DNA of 46,983 nucleotides from assembly GCF_002086155.1 (NCBI RefSeq), contig NZ_MVHE01000041.1, forward strand, positions 1 through 46,983. Reading direction: 5' to 3'. The stretch comes from Mycobacterium angelicum. GTDB taxonomy: Bacteria; Actinomycetota; Actinomycetes; Mycobacteriales; Mycobacteriaceae. The position numbers and the translations under genes were made by a program. Below the pieces are notes generated by a model. The model searched no databases and was not told the DNA's origin. It worked only from the letters and a program-made list of their open reading frames with translations. Below are positions 35,082-43,150 of this stretch, piece by piece (positions within the stretch are counted from its first letter, which is position 1; the number at the start of each line of letters is the position of its first letter).

Positions 35082-35827
35082 TGCGACTCCCGCCGTGCCG
35101 CCGAATAGAGGTAGCTGTCGGTAAAGCCCTCGGCGGCAAGCACTTCGCCCGCGATGATGACCGCCGTCTTGGTTATCTTGGCATCGTGCATCTTGGCGGC
35201 TATATCAGCGAGGCAACCGCGCAGTACCGTTTGCTGTGGCCAGCTCGCGAAAGCCACTACCGCCGCGGGGGTTTCGGCTCGATACCCCCCGGCAAGCAGT
35301 TGCGGAACAATCGCGTCGATCTGGGCTGCGGCCAAGTGCAGAACCAGGGTTGCGCCGCATTGGGCGAGGGTGTTGAGGTCTTCGCCGGGTGGCATGGGCG
35401 TGGATAGCGTGGCTATCCGAGTCAGCGTGACCGTCTGGGCCACTCCGGGAACGGTGAGCTCACGTTTGAGCGCCGCTGCGGCCGCGGCGAAAGCCGGTAC
35501 ACCCGGCACGATTTCATAGTCGACGCCCAGCGCATCGAGCCGGCGGCACTGCTCGGCCAACGCGCTGTACAGCGACGGGTCGCCCGAATGCAGGCGGGCA
35601 ACGTCGTGGCCGGCGGCGTCAGCGTCGGCGATTACGCTGATGATTTGCTCGAGCGTCAAGGGACCGGTGTCGATCACCTGGGCATCGGGAGGGCAGTGCG
35701 CCAGTAGATCTTTGGGCATGATCGAACCCGCATACAGGCAGACCGGGCATCGTTCGAGAAGCCGTTGACCACGCACGGTGATCAGGTCGGCGGCGCCAGG
35801 CCCCGCACCGATGAAATACACCGTCAT
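35078..35827 (-). CDS. cobM: Precorrin-4 C11-methyltransferase CobM
   Basis: 249 residues from ATG 35827, chosen because it starts the family N terminus TVYFIGAGPGAADLITVRG and overlaps the cobL stop as ATGA. SAM-dependent tetrapyrrole methylase methylating C11 of precorrin-4. Motifs are CLYAGSIMPKDLLAH, LHSGDPSLYSALAEQ, PGVPAFAAAAAALKRELTVP and QTVTLTRIA. It overlaps both neighbours by 4 bp. Confidence 0.97.
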   Translation of the reverse strand: MTVYFIGAGPGAADLITVRGQRLLERCPVCLYAGSIMPKDLLAHCPPDAQVIDTGPLTLEQIISVIADADAAGHDVARLHSGDPSLYSALAEQCRRLDALGVDYEIVPGVPAFAAAAAALKRELTVPGVAQTVTLTRIATLSTPMPPGEDLNTLAQCGATLVLHLAAAQIDAIVPQLLAGGYRAETPAAVVAFASWPQQTVLRGCLADIAAKMHDAKITKTAVIIAGEVLAAEGFTDSYLYSAARRESH

Positions 35828-36996
35828 CGCTTGGTCACCGTCCACTGCGTGACCGGCAGCTGCGGGCGCCAGCCGGCAAAGCCGCCGAGCGGTTCGCCTC
35901 GATAGTGCTGGAAGCGCTGCAGATCGCCCTGATGCCGTGAATATGCGTGTGCCAGTACAGCTTCCGATTCCACAGTGACCGCGTTGGCAACCAGGCGCCC
36001 TCCGGTGGGCAGGTGCTCGAGGCAGGCACCCAGCAGACCGGGCTGGGTCAGCCCGCCGCCGATGAAGATGACGTCAGGTGTTGCCGCGCCGTCGAATTGG
36101 CCGGGCGCTTCGCCACGCATGTCGATATTCACACCAGAAGCCGCGGCGTTGGCGTTGATGTTGAGGCGGCGTCGTTCGTCGCGCTCGAAGGCCACGGCGG
36201 TGCAACCCGGCCCGCTTCGGCACCACTCGACGGCGATGCTGCCCGAGCCCGCACCGACGTCCCAGAGCCGCTCTCCCGGTCGGGGTGCCAGCGCAGCCAG
36301 GGTGACCGCGCGGATCCCCTGTTTGGTCATCTGGCCGTCGTGAACGAATGCGTCGTCGGGTAGCGAACTCACACGCTCGTCGGGCAGGTAGCGGACGGCG
36401 ATGACGTTCAGATCGTCGACGTCGGTTGGTGGGTCGTCGGCCCACTGCCGGGCGGTGCCGTCTCGTCTGTGTTCGGCTGGGCCGCCGAGTTGCTCGAGCA
36501 CGCTGAATTCGGAATCACCACGCCCGTAAGTGTTGAGCAGCACCGCCAGCGCCTTGGGCGTGGTGCGGTCGGTTGACAGTACGATCGCCTGGCCGCCACG
36601 GCGCACCGCGGTGTGCGGAGGGGCGGTGACCAGGCTGATGATTTCGGTTTGGTGGACGTTCCAGCCCATGCGTGCGCAGGCGAGCGTCACTGATGAGACG
36701 TGTGGCAGCACTTTGACTTTCGTGGGGCCGAATAGCCGGATCAGGGTGCCGCCGATGCCGTGAGTCAGCGGGTCGCCGCTGGCCACGATGTGGATGTCGT
36801 GGTCATCTGAATCGAGTCCTTGTAACGCGGGCAGCATGGGCGATGGCCACTCGCTGCGTGCGGCGGTTACCGTCTCGTCGAGCAGGTCGAGCTGTCTTTT
36901 GGAGCCGTAAATGGCTGTGGCGCTGCGTAACTCGGAACGTGCGGATTCCGAGATCCCGGGCATTCCGTCGGCGCCGATTCCGACGACGATGATCAT
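35824..36996 (-). CDS. cobL: Precorrin-6Y C5,15-methyltransferase (decarboxylating) CobL
   Basis: 390 residues, equal in length to Rv2072c. Two domains: the CbiE-like tetrapyrrole methylase (about 1-200; MIIVVGIGADGMPGI, then HIVASGDPLTHGIGGTLIRL) and the CbiT-like Rossmann methyltransferase (about 215-390; TKQGIRAVTLAALAPRPGER, LWDVGAGSGSIAVEW, PDVIFIGGGLTQPGLL). It methylates C5 and C15 and decarboxylates the ring-C acetate. First gene of cobL-cobM-cobK-blaC; the short GC-rich repeats at 37008-37080 lie just upstream. Confidence 0.97.
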   Translation of the reverse strand: MIIVVGIGADGMPGISESARSELRSATAIYGSKRQLDLLDETVTAARSEWPSPMLPALQGLDSDDHDIHIVASGDPLTHGIGGTLIRLFGPTKVKVLPHVSSVTLACARMGWNVHQTEIISLVTAPPHTAVRRGGQAIVLSTDRTTPKALAVLLNTYGRGDSEFSVLEQLGGPAEHRRDGTARQWADDPPTDVDDLNVIAVRYLPDERVSSLPDDAFVHDGQMTKQGIRAVTLAALAPRPGERLWDVGAGSGSIAVEWCRSGPGCTAVAFERDERRRLNINANAAASGVNIDMRGEAPGQFDGAATPDVIFIGGGLTQPGLLGACLEHLPTGGRLVANAVTVESEAVLAHAYSRHQGDLQRFQHYRGEPLGGFAGWRPQLPVTQWTVTKR

Positions 36997-37007
36997 TAGC
37001 GTCCCTC

Positions 37008-37080
37008 TCCCCCGCGAGCGGGTGGTGCCCCCACCTCATCGCTTCGTCCCCCGCAAGCGGGAGGTGCCCCCACTGCATCG
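37008..37080. repeat. Two tandem copies of a GC-rich intergenic repeat with an internal hairpin
   Basis: Copy A at 37008-37041 and copy B at 37047-37080 share the pattern TCCCCCGC(A/G)AGCGGG followed by (A/T)GGTGCCCCCAC and CATCG, at a 39-bp period. Each contains the stem CCCGC-(G/A)A-GCGGG. They fill the gap between the SDR stop (37094) and the cobL start (36996), both genes on minus. By memory, similar units occur scattered between genes of slow-growing mycobacteria. No T-run follows, so it is not a classic terminator. Confidence 0.7.
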
Positions 37081-37093
37081 TCGCCGGCGCGGA

Positions 37094-37843
37094 TCATCGC
37101 GGCATCCTGCGCCACACTAACTGCGGCAGCAACTTCAGCGTGAAAAGCATGGGCCGCAGCGCCCATGGGATCCAGACGCTACGGCGTCCCTTGGCCAGCG
37201 CACGCGCGGTGGCCGCGGCCACCTGCTCGGGCGTGCTGGACAGCGGTGCGGGTGTCATGCCTTGCGTCATGCGTCCGATGACGAATCCGGGCCGGGCGAT
37301 GAGGAGTTTCACGCCGGTGCCGTGCAGCGCGTCGGCCAGTCCGTTGGCGAAGCCGTCGAGGCCGGCTTTGGCCGACCCGTAGACGTAGTTGGCGCGGCGC
37401 ACCCGCACTCCGGCCACCGACGAGAACACGACCAGTGATCCCCGTTGGGCGGTCCGCATGGCGGCGGCCAGGTGGGTGAGCAGGCTGACCTGGGCGACGT
37501 AGTCGGTATGGACGATGGCGACCGCGTGCGCTGCGTCGGTTTCCGCGCGGGCCTGGTCGCCGAGGATCCCGAACGCCAATACGGCGGTGCCGATGGGGCC
37601 GTGCTCGGCCACGATCGACTCGATCAGCGGGCCGTGTGAGGGCAGGTCGTCGGCGTCGAACTCTCTGGTGTCGACGCTGCTTGCGCCGGCGGTATGGATG
37701 GTGGCGACCTGCTCCTGGAGGCGGCCGTGGTTGCGGGCGGCCAGTACCACTGTTGCACCGGGAGCCAGCCGCCGCGCGAGTTCGATGCCGATCTCGCTGC
37801 GACCGCCGAAAATTACTACCGGACCTGCGCCCGTGTCGTCCAC
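37094..37843 (-). CDS. Short-chain dehydrogenase (Rv2073c-like)
   Basis: 249 residues from GTG 37843. Classical SDR fold: the cofactor loop reads VVIFGGRSEIGIELARRL (a GGRSEIG variant of TGxxxGxG), with AVLAFGILGD in place of the usual NAG motif. VVFSSVAGVRVRRANYVYGS contains the catalytic Ser, then YVYGSAKAG supplies YxxxK. The tail (WIPWALRPMLFTLKLLPQLV) is hydrophobic. The sequence style recalls the DprE2 group of epimerase partners, but the substrate is unknown. It lies upstream of cobL on the same strand, 97 bp away, and is divergent from the Rv2074-like gene. Confidence 0.93.
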   Translation of the reverse strand: MDDTGAGPVVIFGGRSEIGIELARRLAPGATVVLAARNHGRLQEQVATIHTAGASSVDTREFDADDLPSHGPLIESIVAEHGPIGTAVLAFGILGDQARAETDAAHAVAIVHTDYVAQVSLLTHLAAAMRTAQRGSLVVFSSVAGVRVRRANYVYGSAKAGLDGFANGLADALHGTGVKLLIARPGFVIGRMTQGMTPAPLSSTPEQVAAATARALAKGRRSVWIPWALRPMLFTLKLLPQLVWRRMPR

Positions 37844-37878
37844 GGCTGCGATTATGACCTGCGCTAGCGTGGACGTTG

Positions 37879-38286
37879 ATGGCGAATACCACTACGCGGC
37901 TCACTGACGACGCGTTGGCGTTCCTCTCCGAACGCCATTTAGCCATGCTTACCACGCTGCGCGCCGACGGTTCGCCGCACGTGGTGGCCGTGGGATTCAC
38001 CTTTGATCCCAAGACGCACATTGCCCGGGTGATAACCACTGGCGGCTCCCAGAAGGCCGTCAACGCCGATCGCGGTGGCGTCGCCGTCCTGAGCCAGGTG
38101 GACGGGGCGCGGTGGCTCTCGCTGGAGGGCAAGTCGGCAGTCAATAAGGACATCGACGCTGTGCGCGACGCCGAATTGCGTTACGCGCAGCGCTATCGCA
38201 CTCCGAGGGCGAATCCTCGGCGAGTGGTCATCGAGGTTCAGGTGGAGCGGGTGCTGGGTTCCTCGGATCTGCTCGACCGGGGTTAG
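37879..38286 (+). CDS. F420-dependent biliverdin-reductase-type split-barrel protein (Rv2074-like)
   Basis: 135 residues from ATG 37879 (a TTG directly before it is less likely). A PPOX/FDOR-B split barrel: DALAFLSERHLAMLTTLRAD, then GSPHVVAVGFTFDPKTH, then ARVITTGGSQKAVNADRGG and DGARWLSLEGKSAVNKD. The M. tuberculosis relative Rv2074 was shown to reduce biliverdin with F420H2. It is divergent from the SDR gene; its stop overlaps the convergent gene at 38283 by 4 bp. Confidence 0.92.
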   Translation: MANTTTRLTDDALAFLSERHLAMLTTLRADGSPHVVAVGFTFDPKTHIARVITTGGSQKAVNADRGGVAVLSQVDGARWLSLEGKSAVNKDIDAVRDAELRYAQRYRTPRANPRRVVIEVQVERVLGSSDLLDRG

Positions 38287-39719
38287 TTAGTTAGCGGGTA
38301 GCGCACCCAGGCCCCGCCAACGGGTCCCGAAATCGAATGCAGACGAGCGTTCTGTTCTCCCGTGCGAGGCACCGCGAAGTTCGAGCCGACGGCGGCGCAG
38401 GCCGACGAGGCTGCGGCAAACGGCACGTTCGGAGTGACCGTCCAAGTGCTGGCGCTCAGGCAAGCTGCGGGATGAGCGTCCCCACACGGCGCCGCTTGCC
38501 AGCGGCCATCGGCCTGCTGCAACGTGCAGGTGCCGACGCCGGGGCGCGGCTCGTCGGGCGCCCAGCTCCACAGCGAGGCCTGGATGCGCCCGTCCTCGGG
38601 CAGCAGCTGATCGAAGCCGAACAGATTGACACCGCAGTCGGTCATCGCTGTCACCTTCGACGGGGTGATCGCCTCGGGATTGGGCGGCGGACGGGTGGGG
38701 CTGGACAGTGCGCCGATCAACGTCGAGTCCTCGAAGTAGCGCACGAGCCTGCTGGCGTAGACGGCGCGGCCGTACGTAGCATCGCAGCTCGGGTAGGGCT
38801 GATAGCCGGGGGTCGAGCCGCTCTCGGCCTCCAAGCCGTCCCAGTCGAATACATCGGCCGACCACCCGGGTGCGCAGGCGCCGACGAGCATCACCCGTGC
38901 CCCCGATCTACGGACGTCATCACGGGACGTATTGAGCGGGATCGGGGCGCAGCCGTTGGCGGAGCGCTGGGCTGGATTCGGTTGGTAGATAAGGCTTTCG
39001 CCGGTTGGTCTTCGGAGCGCTGTGTTTAAGGTGGCGACGGCCGAGGTGTAGGCGGACGGGTCCTTAAGTTCGTCCTCGAGGTAAAGCAAGACGACTTCGT
39101 CGGCGTGCTCTGGGGTATTGAGCCACGTCGCGATCTCGGCGAGCACCTTGGCCAGCGGCGGTTCGGTGGTGCAGCCGAAGTTCGCTTTGTCGGGGCTAAG
39201 CCCGTGGCACACCGTGACGTCAGGGGTCCCGAAGCGCTCGATGCGTCCTATGTAGTGGAGGTCCAGTTCGAGGCTGCGCACGTCGATGTCGAGTTGCTGG
39301 TTCAGCGTCAGTTGTTGGTTCGAGTCGACGTGCGACACGGTGAGCGATTCGGCGACGCTGTTGAACGAGTTGTGGGTGCCTATCCACTGAGTGTCCTTGA
39401 GCGGCAACGGATTTCCGAGGGCATACTGAAACTGCGCGGTACGGTGCACCCAGGACTGTAGGTAGGCGTCTCGTGCGGCTTGGGTGACTCGGTGAGCGAG
39501 CGGAAGAACGCAGCTCGTCTCGGCTATGCCGGCGCGCCGGCATTCAGCGGCGAACGCGTCGACGCCCTTGCCGAGCGCGACGCACGGGACAGCGATCGGG
39601 CTGATAGCGTCGCACGGTCCTGTGGGGGAAGGATCGGCGGAAACCGGTGTGGCCGTTGTCAATAGCAGCACTAGTGAACTACCGACGGCTGCGCATTGCA
39701 GCCATCGGATGCGGGGCAT
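38283..39719 (-). CDS. Exported PI-PLC-X-like protein with C-terminal lectin-like domain (Rv2075c-like)
   Basis: 478 residues with a signal peptide (residues 1-28, RWLQCAAVGSSLVLLLTTAT, cleavage after VSADP). The central part (about 100-380) has PI-PLC X-type features: DTQWIGTHNSFNSVAE with the first catalytic His, DIDVRSLELDLHY and VCHGLSPDK with a second His. VLLYLEDELKDPSAY follows. The last ~100 residues (SLWSWAPDEPRPG, WQAAPCGDAHPAACL, GGAWVRYPLTN) look like a C-type-lectin-like fold. It may act on phosphoinositide-like lipids or glycans at the envelope, but no activity is established to my knowledge. About ten cysteines suggest disulfides outside the cytoplasm. Confidence 0.9.
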   Translation of the reverse strand: MPRIRWLQCAAVGSSLVLLLTTATPVSADPSPTGPCDAISPIAVPCVALGKGVDAFAAECRRAGIAETSCVLPLAHRVTQAARDAYLQSWVHRTAQFQYALGNPLPLKDTQWIGTHNSFNSVAESLTVSHVDSNQQLTLNQQLDIDVRSLELDLHYIGRIERFGTPDVTVCHGLSPDKANFGCTTEPPLAKVLAEIATWLNTPEHADEVVLLYLEDELKDPSAYTSAVATLNTALRRPTGESLIYQPNPAQRSANGCAPIPLNTSRDDVRRSGARVMLVGACAPGWSADVFDWDGLEAESGSTPGYQPYPSCDATYGRAVYASRLVRYFEDSTLIGALSSPTRPPPNPEAITPSKVTAMTDCGVNLFGFDQLLPEDGRIQASLWSWAPDEPRPGVGTCTLQQADGRWQAAPCGDAHPAACLSASTWTVTPNVPFAAASSACAAVGSNFAVPRTGEQNARLHSISGPVGGAWVRYPLTN

Positions 39720-39736
39720 CCGGCTACCCTTACACG

Positions 39737-40042
39737 TCAGCGCGCGGGTATCGAGAGATGTTGTCGAAGTGTTGCAATCTTGCTGTGGAGCCTGCGACGC
39801 GTGCGGAGCGACACCTTCACTGAAACATTGCCCGCCAAGGCTGCAGAAATATCTCCATGCGTGAAGAACGCGATGGCCTTGTAAGGGAAATACCGTGCTT
39901 CGTGCGTCTCGGTGATGCCTGCATCGATAATCATGAGATCGCCAAGACGCTCTTTTTCTGCCAATTCGTTAATGGCGCCGGCGGCTCGTCTTCGCGCCGC
40001 TTCGAAGGCTGTTTCGTTCATCGCTAGCTTAGTATGCTTCAC
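39737..40042 (-). CDS. Candidate immunity protein, Imm35-like
   Basis: A 101-residue cytoplasmic protein (ATG 40042, alternative ATG 40021). Residues 35-75 (MIIDAGITETHEARYFPYKA, then IAFFTHGDISAALAGNVSV) follow the Imm35 pattern of a WxFxY-like strand, a short acidic loop and an AGN turn. The expected C terminus is altered: after AGNVSVKV the frame becomes basic (SLRTRRRLHSKIATLRQHLS). Another frame of the same strand reads ARVAGSTARLQHFDN and stops at 39730-39732, so a frameshift is possible. It lies 11 bp after the 75-residue gene and in the toxin operon. The immunity role is inferred from position and weak family resemblance. Confidence 0.65.
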   Translation of the reverse strand: MKHTKLAMNETAFEAARRRAAGAINELAEKERLGDLMIIDAGITETHEARYFPYKAIAFFTHGDISAALAGNVSVKVSLRTRRRLHSKIATLRQHLSIPAR

Positions 40043-40053
40043 AGGGCAAAAAG

Positions 40054-40281
40054 CTAGCCATCTTTCGGACGTTCATATTCAGTGCCTGAAGTATCATCCC
40101 AAAACTTCGGCGAGACGTCCCTAATCCGATCCTTAGGTACGGCATCCATCTTTTTCTGAAACTCATCGAAAAGTTTACGGGCGTGGGATATCTCGGCCTC
40201 CGTTGGCGGAGTGACGCCTGCTTCTTTAGGAGTACAAAAAATTTTTCCAGCGATTTCCCTGCTCAATGAAACTCCCATCAT
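40054..40281 (-). CDS. Small hypothetical protein directly downstream of the toxin
   Basis: 75 residues from ATG 40281 (a second ATG follows at 40278), preceded by a GAGGTAG ribosome-binding site within 10 bases. It is hydrophilic, with a helical middle (TEAEISHARKLFDEFQKKMD) and an acidic C-terminal tail (SPKFWDDTSGTEYERPKDG). I recognise no family. It starts 26 bp after the toxin stop in the same AT-rich block, the place where an immunity gene is expected, as IFT follows CpnT in M. tuberculosis. It may be the true immunity protein, a partner of the Imm35-like protein, or an orphan. Confidence 0.65.
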   Translation of the reverse strand: MMGVSLSREIAGKIFCTPKEAGVTPPTEAEISHARKLFDEFQKKMDAVPKDRIRDVSPKFWDDTSGTEYERPKDG

Positions 40282-40307
40282 TATATCGCTACCTCAGCCA
40301 AGAACAG

Positions 40308-42884
40308 CTAGCGCTCCATCATATCAATAATCGTTTTACCTGTTGACTGATCCACTGTCTTACTTAAGACAAAGAACTTCGTACCAGCTGGAAACAGGAT
40401 TTCTTGCTCGTTCGGAAACATCGAAACAGAAGAAATATTTCGTCCCGTCTTAGACAGAATTCTAAATTCGACGTTACCAGCGAACGTCGCTGATTGCGCT
40501 ATCTCCGGATCCGTCGAAGTACTCATGAAAGCTTTCTCGATGATGATTTCACCTGGTTTATACTGCGCGATCACCTCGGCCGAGAGGTCCGAGCCGCGCA
40601 CGACGGTGCCTTCATATACGGGAAGTTTTTCCAACGCCTGGTTTAATGCGCCAATACGGGCATATTGAGAGGCATCCAATGTCGTAGTCCTCAGCGCGCT
40701 GTTCAGGTCGAGGTAACCGGACCCAGTGTAGTCGGCCAGTGCAGAAAGATCCTCGGAGGTCAAGCGACCGACAACATGCGGTGGATAGTAGCCATCTACA
40801 GGTATGGGGTGTGCAGCCGGTCCGTCCACCTCCTGATGTGGACTGAAACTGACATTTCCGCCGGTTGGTTCGACGGGGTCGAGCGGTAAGGCATGCTCTT
40901 TGGTGTGGCCACCTGGCCCACCACCGTCGGGTGATCCGATATGGGGTGCTGCTTCCGATGGGAATCCTGTGGGGCCAGAAGTAGGGTTCGGCGCTTGGGA
41001 AGCTTCGGATGGCGGAGAAACTTGAGGCGGCTCGGCTCGACGCCAGGCAGAGAGTGCCGATGGCTGGACCGGGACGTGTTCTCCTGGCTGCAAGTCGGTC
41101 GGTGAAAAATGATCGTAGGGTGCCGATACCCGCGGGTGATCTGCCGTTGCTGGCGGCCGCCCTGCGGCACTGGGCTCACCGTGGTACTGCGTCGCCAATC
41201 CCCGTGCTGAATGTGAACCGTTGGACGTGGTCGCCGCAACCGGTTCATGCGGACCGACGTTCGCCTCTGTCGCGCCCTTGGCCGCCGGCCTGCGTGGGGC
41301 GGTCGGCGACTCGGTTGACGCCTTGGCCGGGTGCGAGGGTTCAATCGGGCGCGGTGTTGACTCAACCGGCACCGGTTGCTTGGCCGGAGTCATGCCGGCG
41401 GGGCTACCACCAGGATGAGGATCAGCCTTGGCCAGATCCCCGGTCAGGTTCTTGAGACCTTCTGTGACGCCATGGCTGGCCTTACCGATATCGCCGAACG
41501 CGCTGCCAGCACCGGCAACCGCTCCAATCTCACCGGTCACTCTGTCGCCACGCCCGGCGCCGGCTATGGCGTCCCCGGCCGCCTCAGCGCCACGCACACC
41601 AGTCCTAACCCCCTTGGCGCCTGCGCCGAAGATTTCACCGCCTGCAAATAGCGTTGCAACATCAAAGAGGTTTCCCCCAAATCCCAACCCTGGCCGATCC
41701 CGACGCCAATCCTCTAGGTGCAGCACGGATTTCAACATCTGCTGGTCAGCTACAGCGGCCTCGTGCGGGTTTAGGAAGTGATTGATTAGTCCCGTCCTGG
41801 TTGCGTCCTTCCAGGTGTCCGCCGCACCGACGGGATCGATGAGAAACCACCGCGGGTCGAGCTGCTCCATGGATTGCACCATCCCGAAAGCGCTCTTAAA
41901 GGCTCCCTCGTTCGAGTTGATCCAGGTGTCGAACACCGTCGCGACCGGATTGCCGACCTGCTCACCCAGAAAATGGGTGAGCAGGTCGCGCACGTACTTC
42001 TCCATCCCGACGACTAGGCCGTCGGCGACCTCCATCCCCCACTGCATCATCTGTTCGACGGCTCGGGCTTCCCGGCCAAGGTTGTGCAGCACAGCTTTGA
42101 TGTCATCGGCGACTTTTCTGACCTCGTCAAGCGCATCGCCGACAAGAAACGCTTCCATCTCATGCCACAGACCAGACACCGACCCCAACCGGTGCAGCAG
42201 ATCCCGAATCGCGTTCTGAGCGCGGGCCACCTCATTGGCGAAGTCGTCAAGGGTGGCAGCCATCTTCCCGCACTGCTCACCCAAACCCTCCATGGCAGCG
42301 CCCATCCGGGACAACGCCTGATGGATCAACTCGCCCTCGGCGATTTGCTGGGCGCCTATCAGCACATTCGACGAGTTGAGCCCGGCGTGCGCCCCACCTA
42401 CCGCTGCCTCAAAGCCCCGCCATGCAGCCGCGGCCGCGTGCAGCGCCTGCGCGTCCCCATCCGGCCACAAATCGCCAACGAGCGACTCCACCACCGCCCA
42501 CAGCAACGGCGGGGGCTCACCAGGACCCAACGTGCCCGGCGGCCCAGGAGCAACGAACTTGACCGGCTCCGCCGGCGCCGCTAACACAGCGCCGCCGCCG
42601 CCTAGGAGTGAAGCCGCTTCAGCTATCGAGTAATTCGATGCGCAAAGCTCTACTTTGACCCCGTTGTACCGACACGCATTGATCACGGCCGCCGCGGCTT
42701 TCAACAACGACTCGGCCGCACTCTGATACGCCAACCCGAACACGACCCCAGCGGCGTCAAGGCCCGTGTTGGCCCCAAAGCCTGCGGTCAAAACAACCAA
42801 CGACGCAGCCAGACCATTGCCACCAGCAACAACAGCGCTGCCCGCAGCTGACAGCGCCTCAGGATCAACCGCTAACGGAGGCAC
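40308..42884 (-). CDS. CpnT-like polymorphic toxin with C-terminal ADP-ribosyltransferase domain
   Basis: 858 residues from GTG 42884. Residues 1-~440 resemble the CpnT N-terminal domain by memory (PLAVDPEALSAAGSAVVAGG; LWPDGDAQALHAAAAAWRGF with WPxG at 140-143; IGAQQIAEGELIHQ), helical and partly hydrophobic, with no Sec signal. A Pro/Ser/Thr-rich linker spans ~490-695. The tip (699-858) has the R-S-E ADP-ribosyltransferase order: Arg763 (GTVVRGSDL), Ser788-Thr-Ser790 (AFMSTSTDPE) and Glu826-Gln-Glu828 (PNEQEILFPAGTKFFV). An ExE pair is typical of arginine-modifying enzymes such as iota toxin and VIP2. GC falls from about 75% (45/60 at 42541-42600) to 33% (20/60 at 40321-40380) in the tip. 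I infer an ESX-exported toxin using NAD+; the target is unknown. Confidence 0.87.
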   Translation of the reverse strand: MPPLAVDPEALSAAGSAVVAGGNGLAASLVVLTAGFGANTGLDAAGVVFGLAYQSAAESLLKAAAAVINACRYNGVKVELCASNYSIAEAASLLGGGGAVLAAPAEPVKFVAPGPPGTLGPGEPPPLLWAVVESLVGDLWPDGDAQALHAAAAAWRGFEAAVGGAHAGLNSSNVLIGAQQIAEGELIHQALSRMGAAMEGLGEQCGKMAATLDDFANEVARAQNAIRDLLHRLGSVSGLWHEMEAFLVGDALDEVRKVADDIKAVLHNLGREARAVEQMMQWGMEVADGLVVGMEKYVRDLLTHFLGEQVGNPVATVFDTWINSNEGAFKSAFGMVQSMEQLDPRWFLIDPVGAADTWKDATRTGLINHFLNPHEAAVADQQMLKSVLHLEDWRRDRPGLGFGGNLFDVATLFAGGEIFGAGAKGVRTGVRGAEAAGDAIAGAGRGDRVTGEIGAVAGAGSAFGDIGKASHGVTEGLKNLTGDLAKADPHPGGSPAGMTPAKQPVPVESTPRPIEPSHPAKASTESPTAPRRPAAKGATEANVGPHEPVAATTSNGSHSARGLATQYHGEPSAAGRPPATADHPRVSAPYDHFSPTDLQPGEHVPVQPSALSAWRRAEPPQVSPPSEASQAPNPTSGPTGFPSEAAPHIGSPDGGGPGGHTKEHALPLDPVEPTGGNVSFSPHQEVDGPAAHPIPVDGYYPPHVVGRLTSEDLSALADYTGSGYLDLNSALRTTTLDASQYARIGALNQALEKLPVYEGTVVRGSDLSAEVIAQYKPGEIIIEKAFMSTSTDPEIAQSATFAGNVEFRILSKTGRNISSVSMFPNEQEILFPAGTKFFVLSKTVDQSTGKTIIDMMER

Positions 42885-43150
42885 GTGCAGGATTCTTGCG
42901 GATGCGGTCCGCTGCCGGTATTCACTTGCGCCGCGGCAACGCTAGTCACGACCAACCATGAGACAGCGACAGATGCTCAACCCGCTAGCTTTGCAGTTCA
43001 TGCGCGGATCGCGAACCGCAGCCCACGGCCGCCTTGCTAGTGGTCGGCTAGCTAACTGCCAATTCCGCGAAATCCGTGGAAGGCTAGTTTATCGCTCCCA
43101 ACAGCAAATCCGAATGGCCGAACGCTCAATCACCGAATACCATCACCCCA
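42885..43150. promoter_or_regulatory. Divergent intergenic region between toxin operon and partner operon
   Basis: 266 bp separate the toxin GTG (42884, minus) from the ATG at 43151 (plus), so promoters of both operons should lie here. A short frame at 42958-43158 lacks gene-like codon use and I regard it as chance. GCTAGC-type A/T-containing words recur (GCTAGCTAAC near 43046, GGCTAG near 43082), but no clear -10/-35 or operator palindrome stands out. Confidence 0.4.

Noticed and set aside
40308..42884. Possibility that the toxin gene is a PPE protein
   Set aside because: No N-terminal PPE motif or ~180-residue PPE domain; the start and WPxG region fit the CpnT N-terminal domain better.
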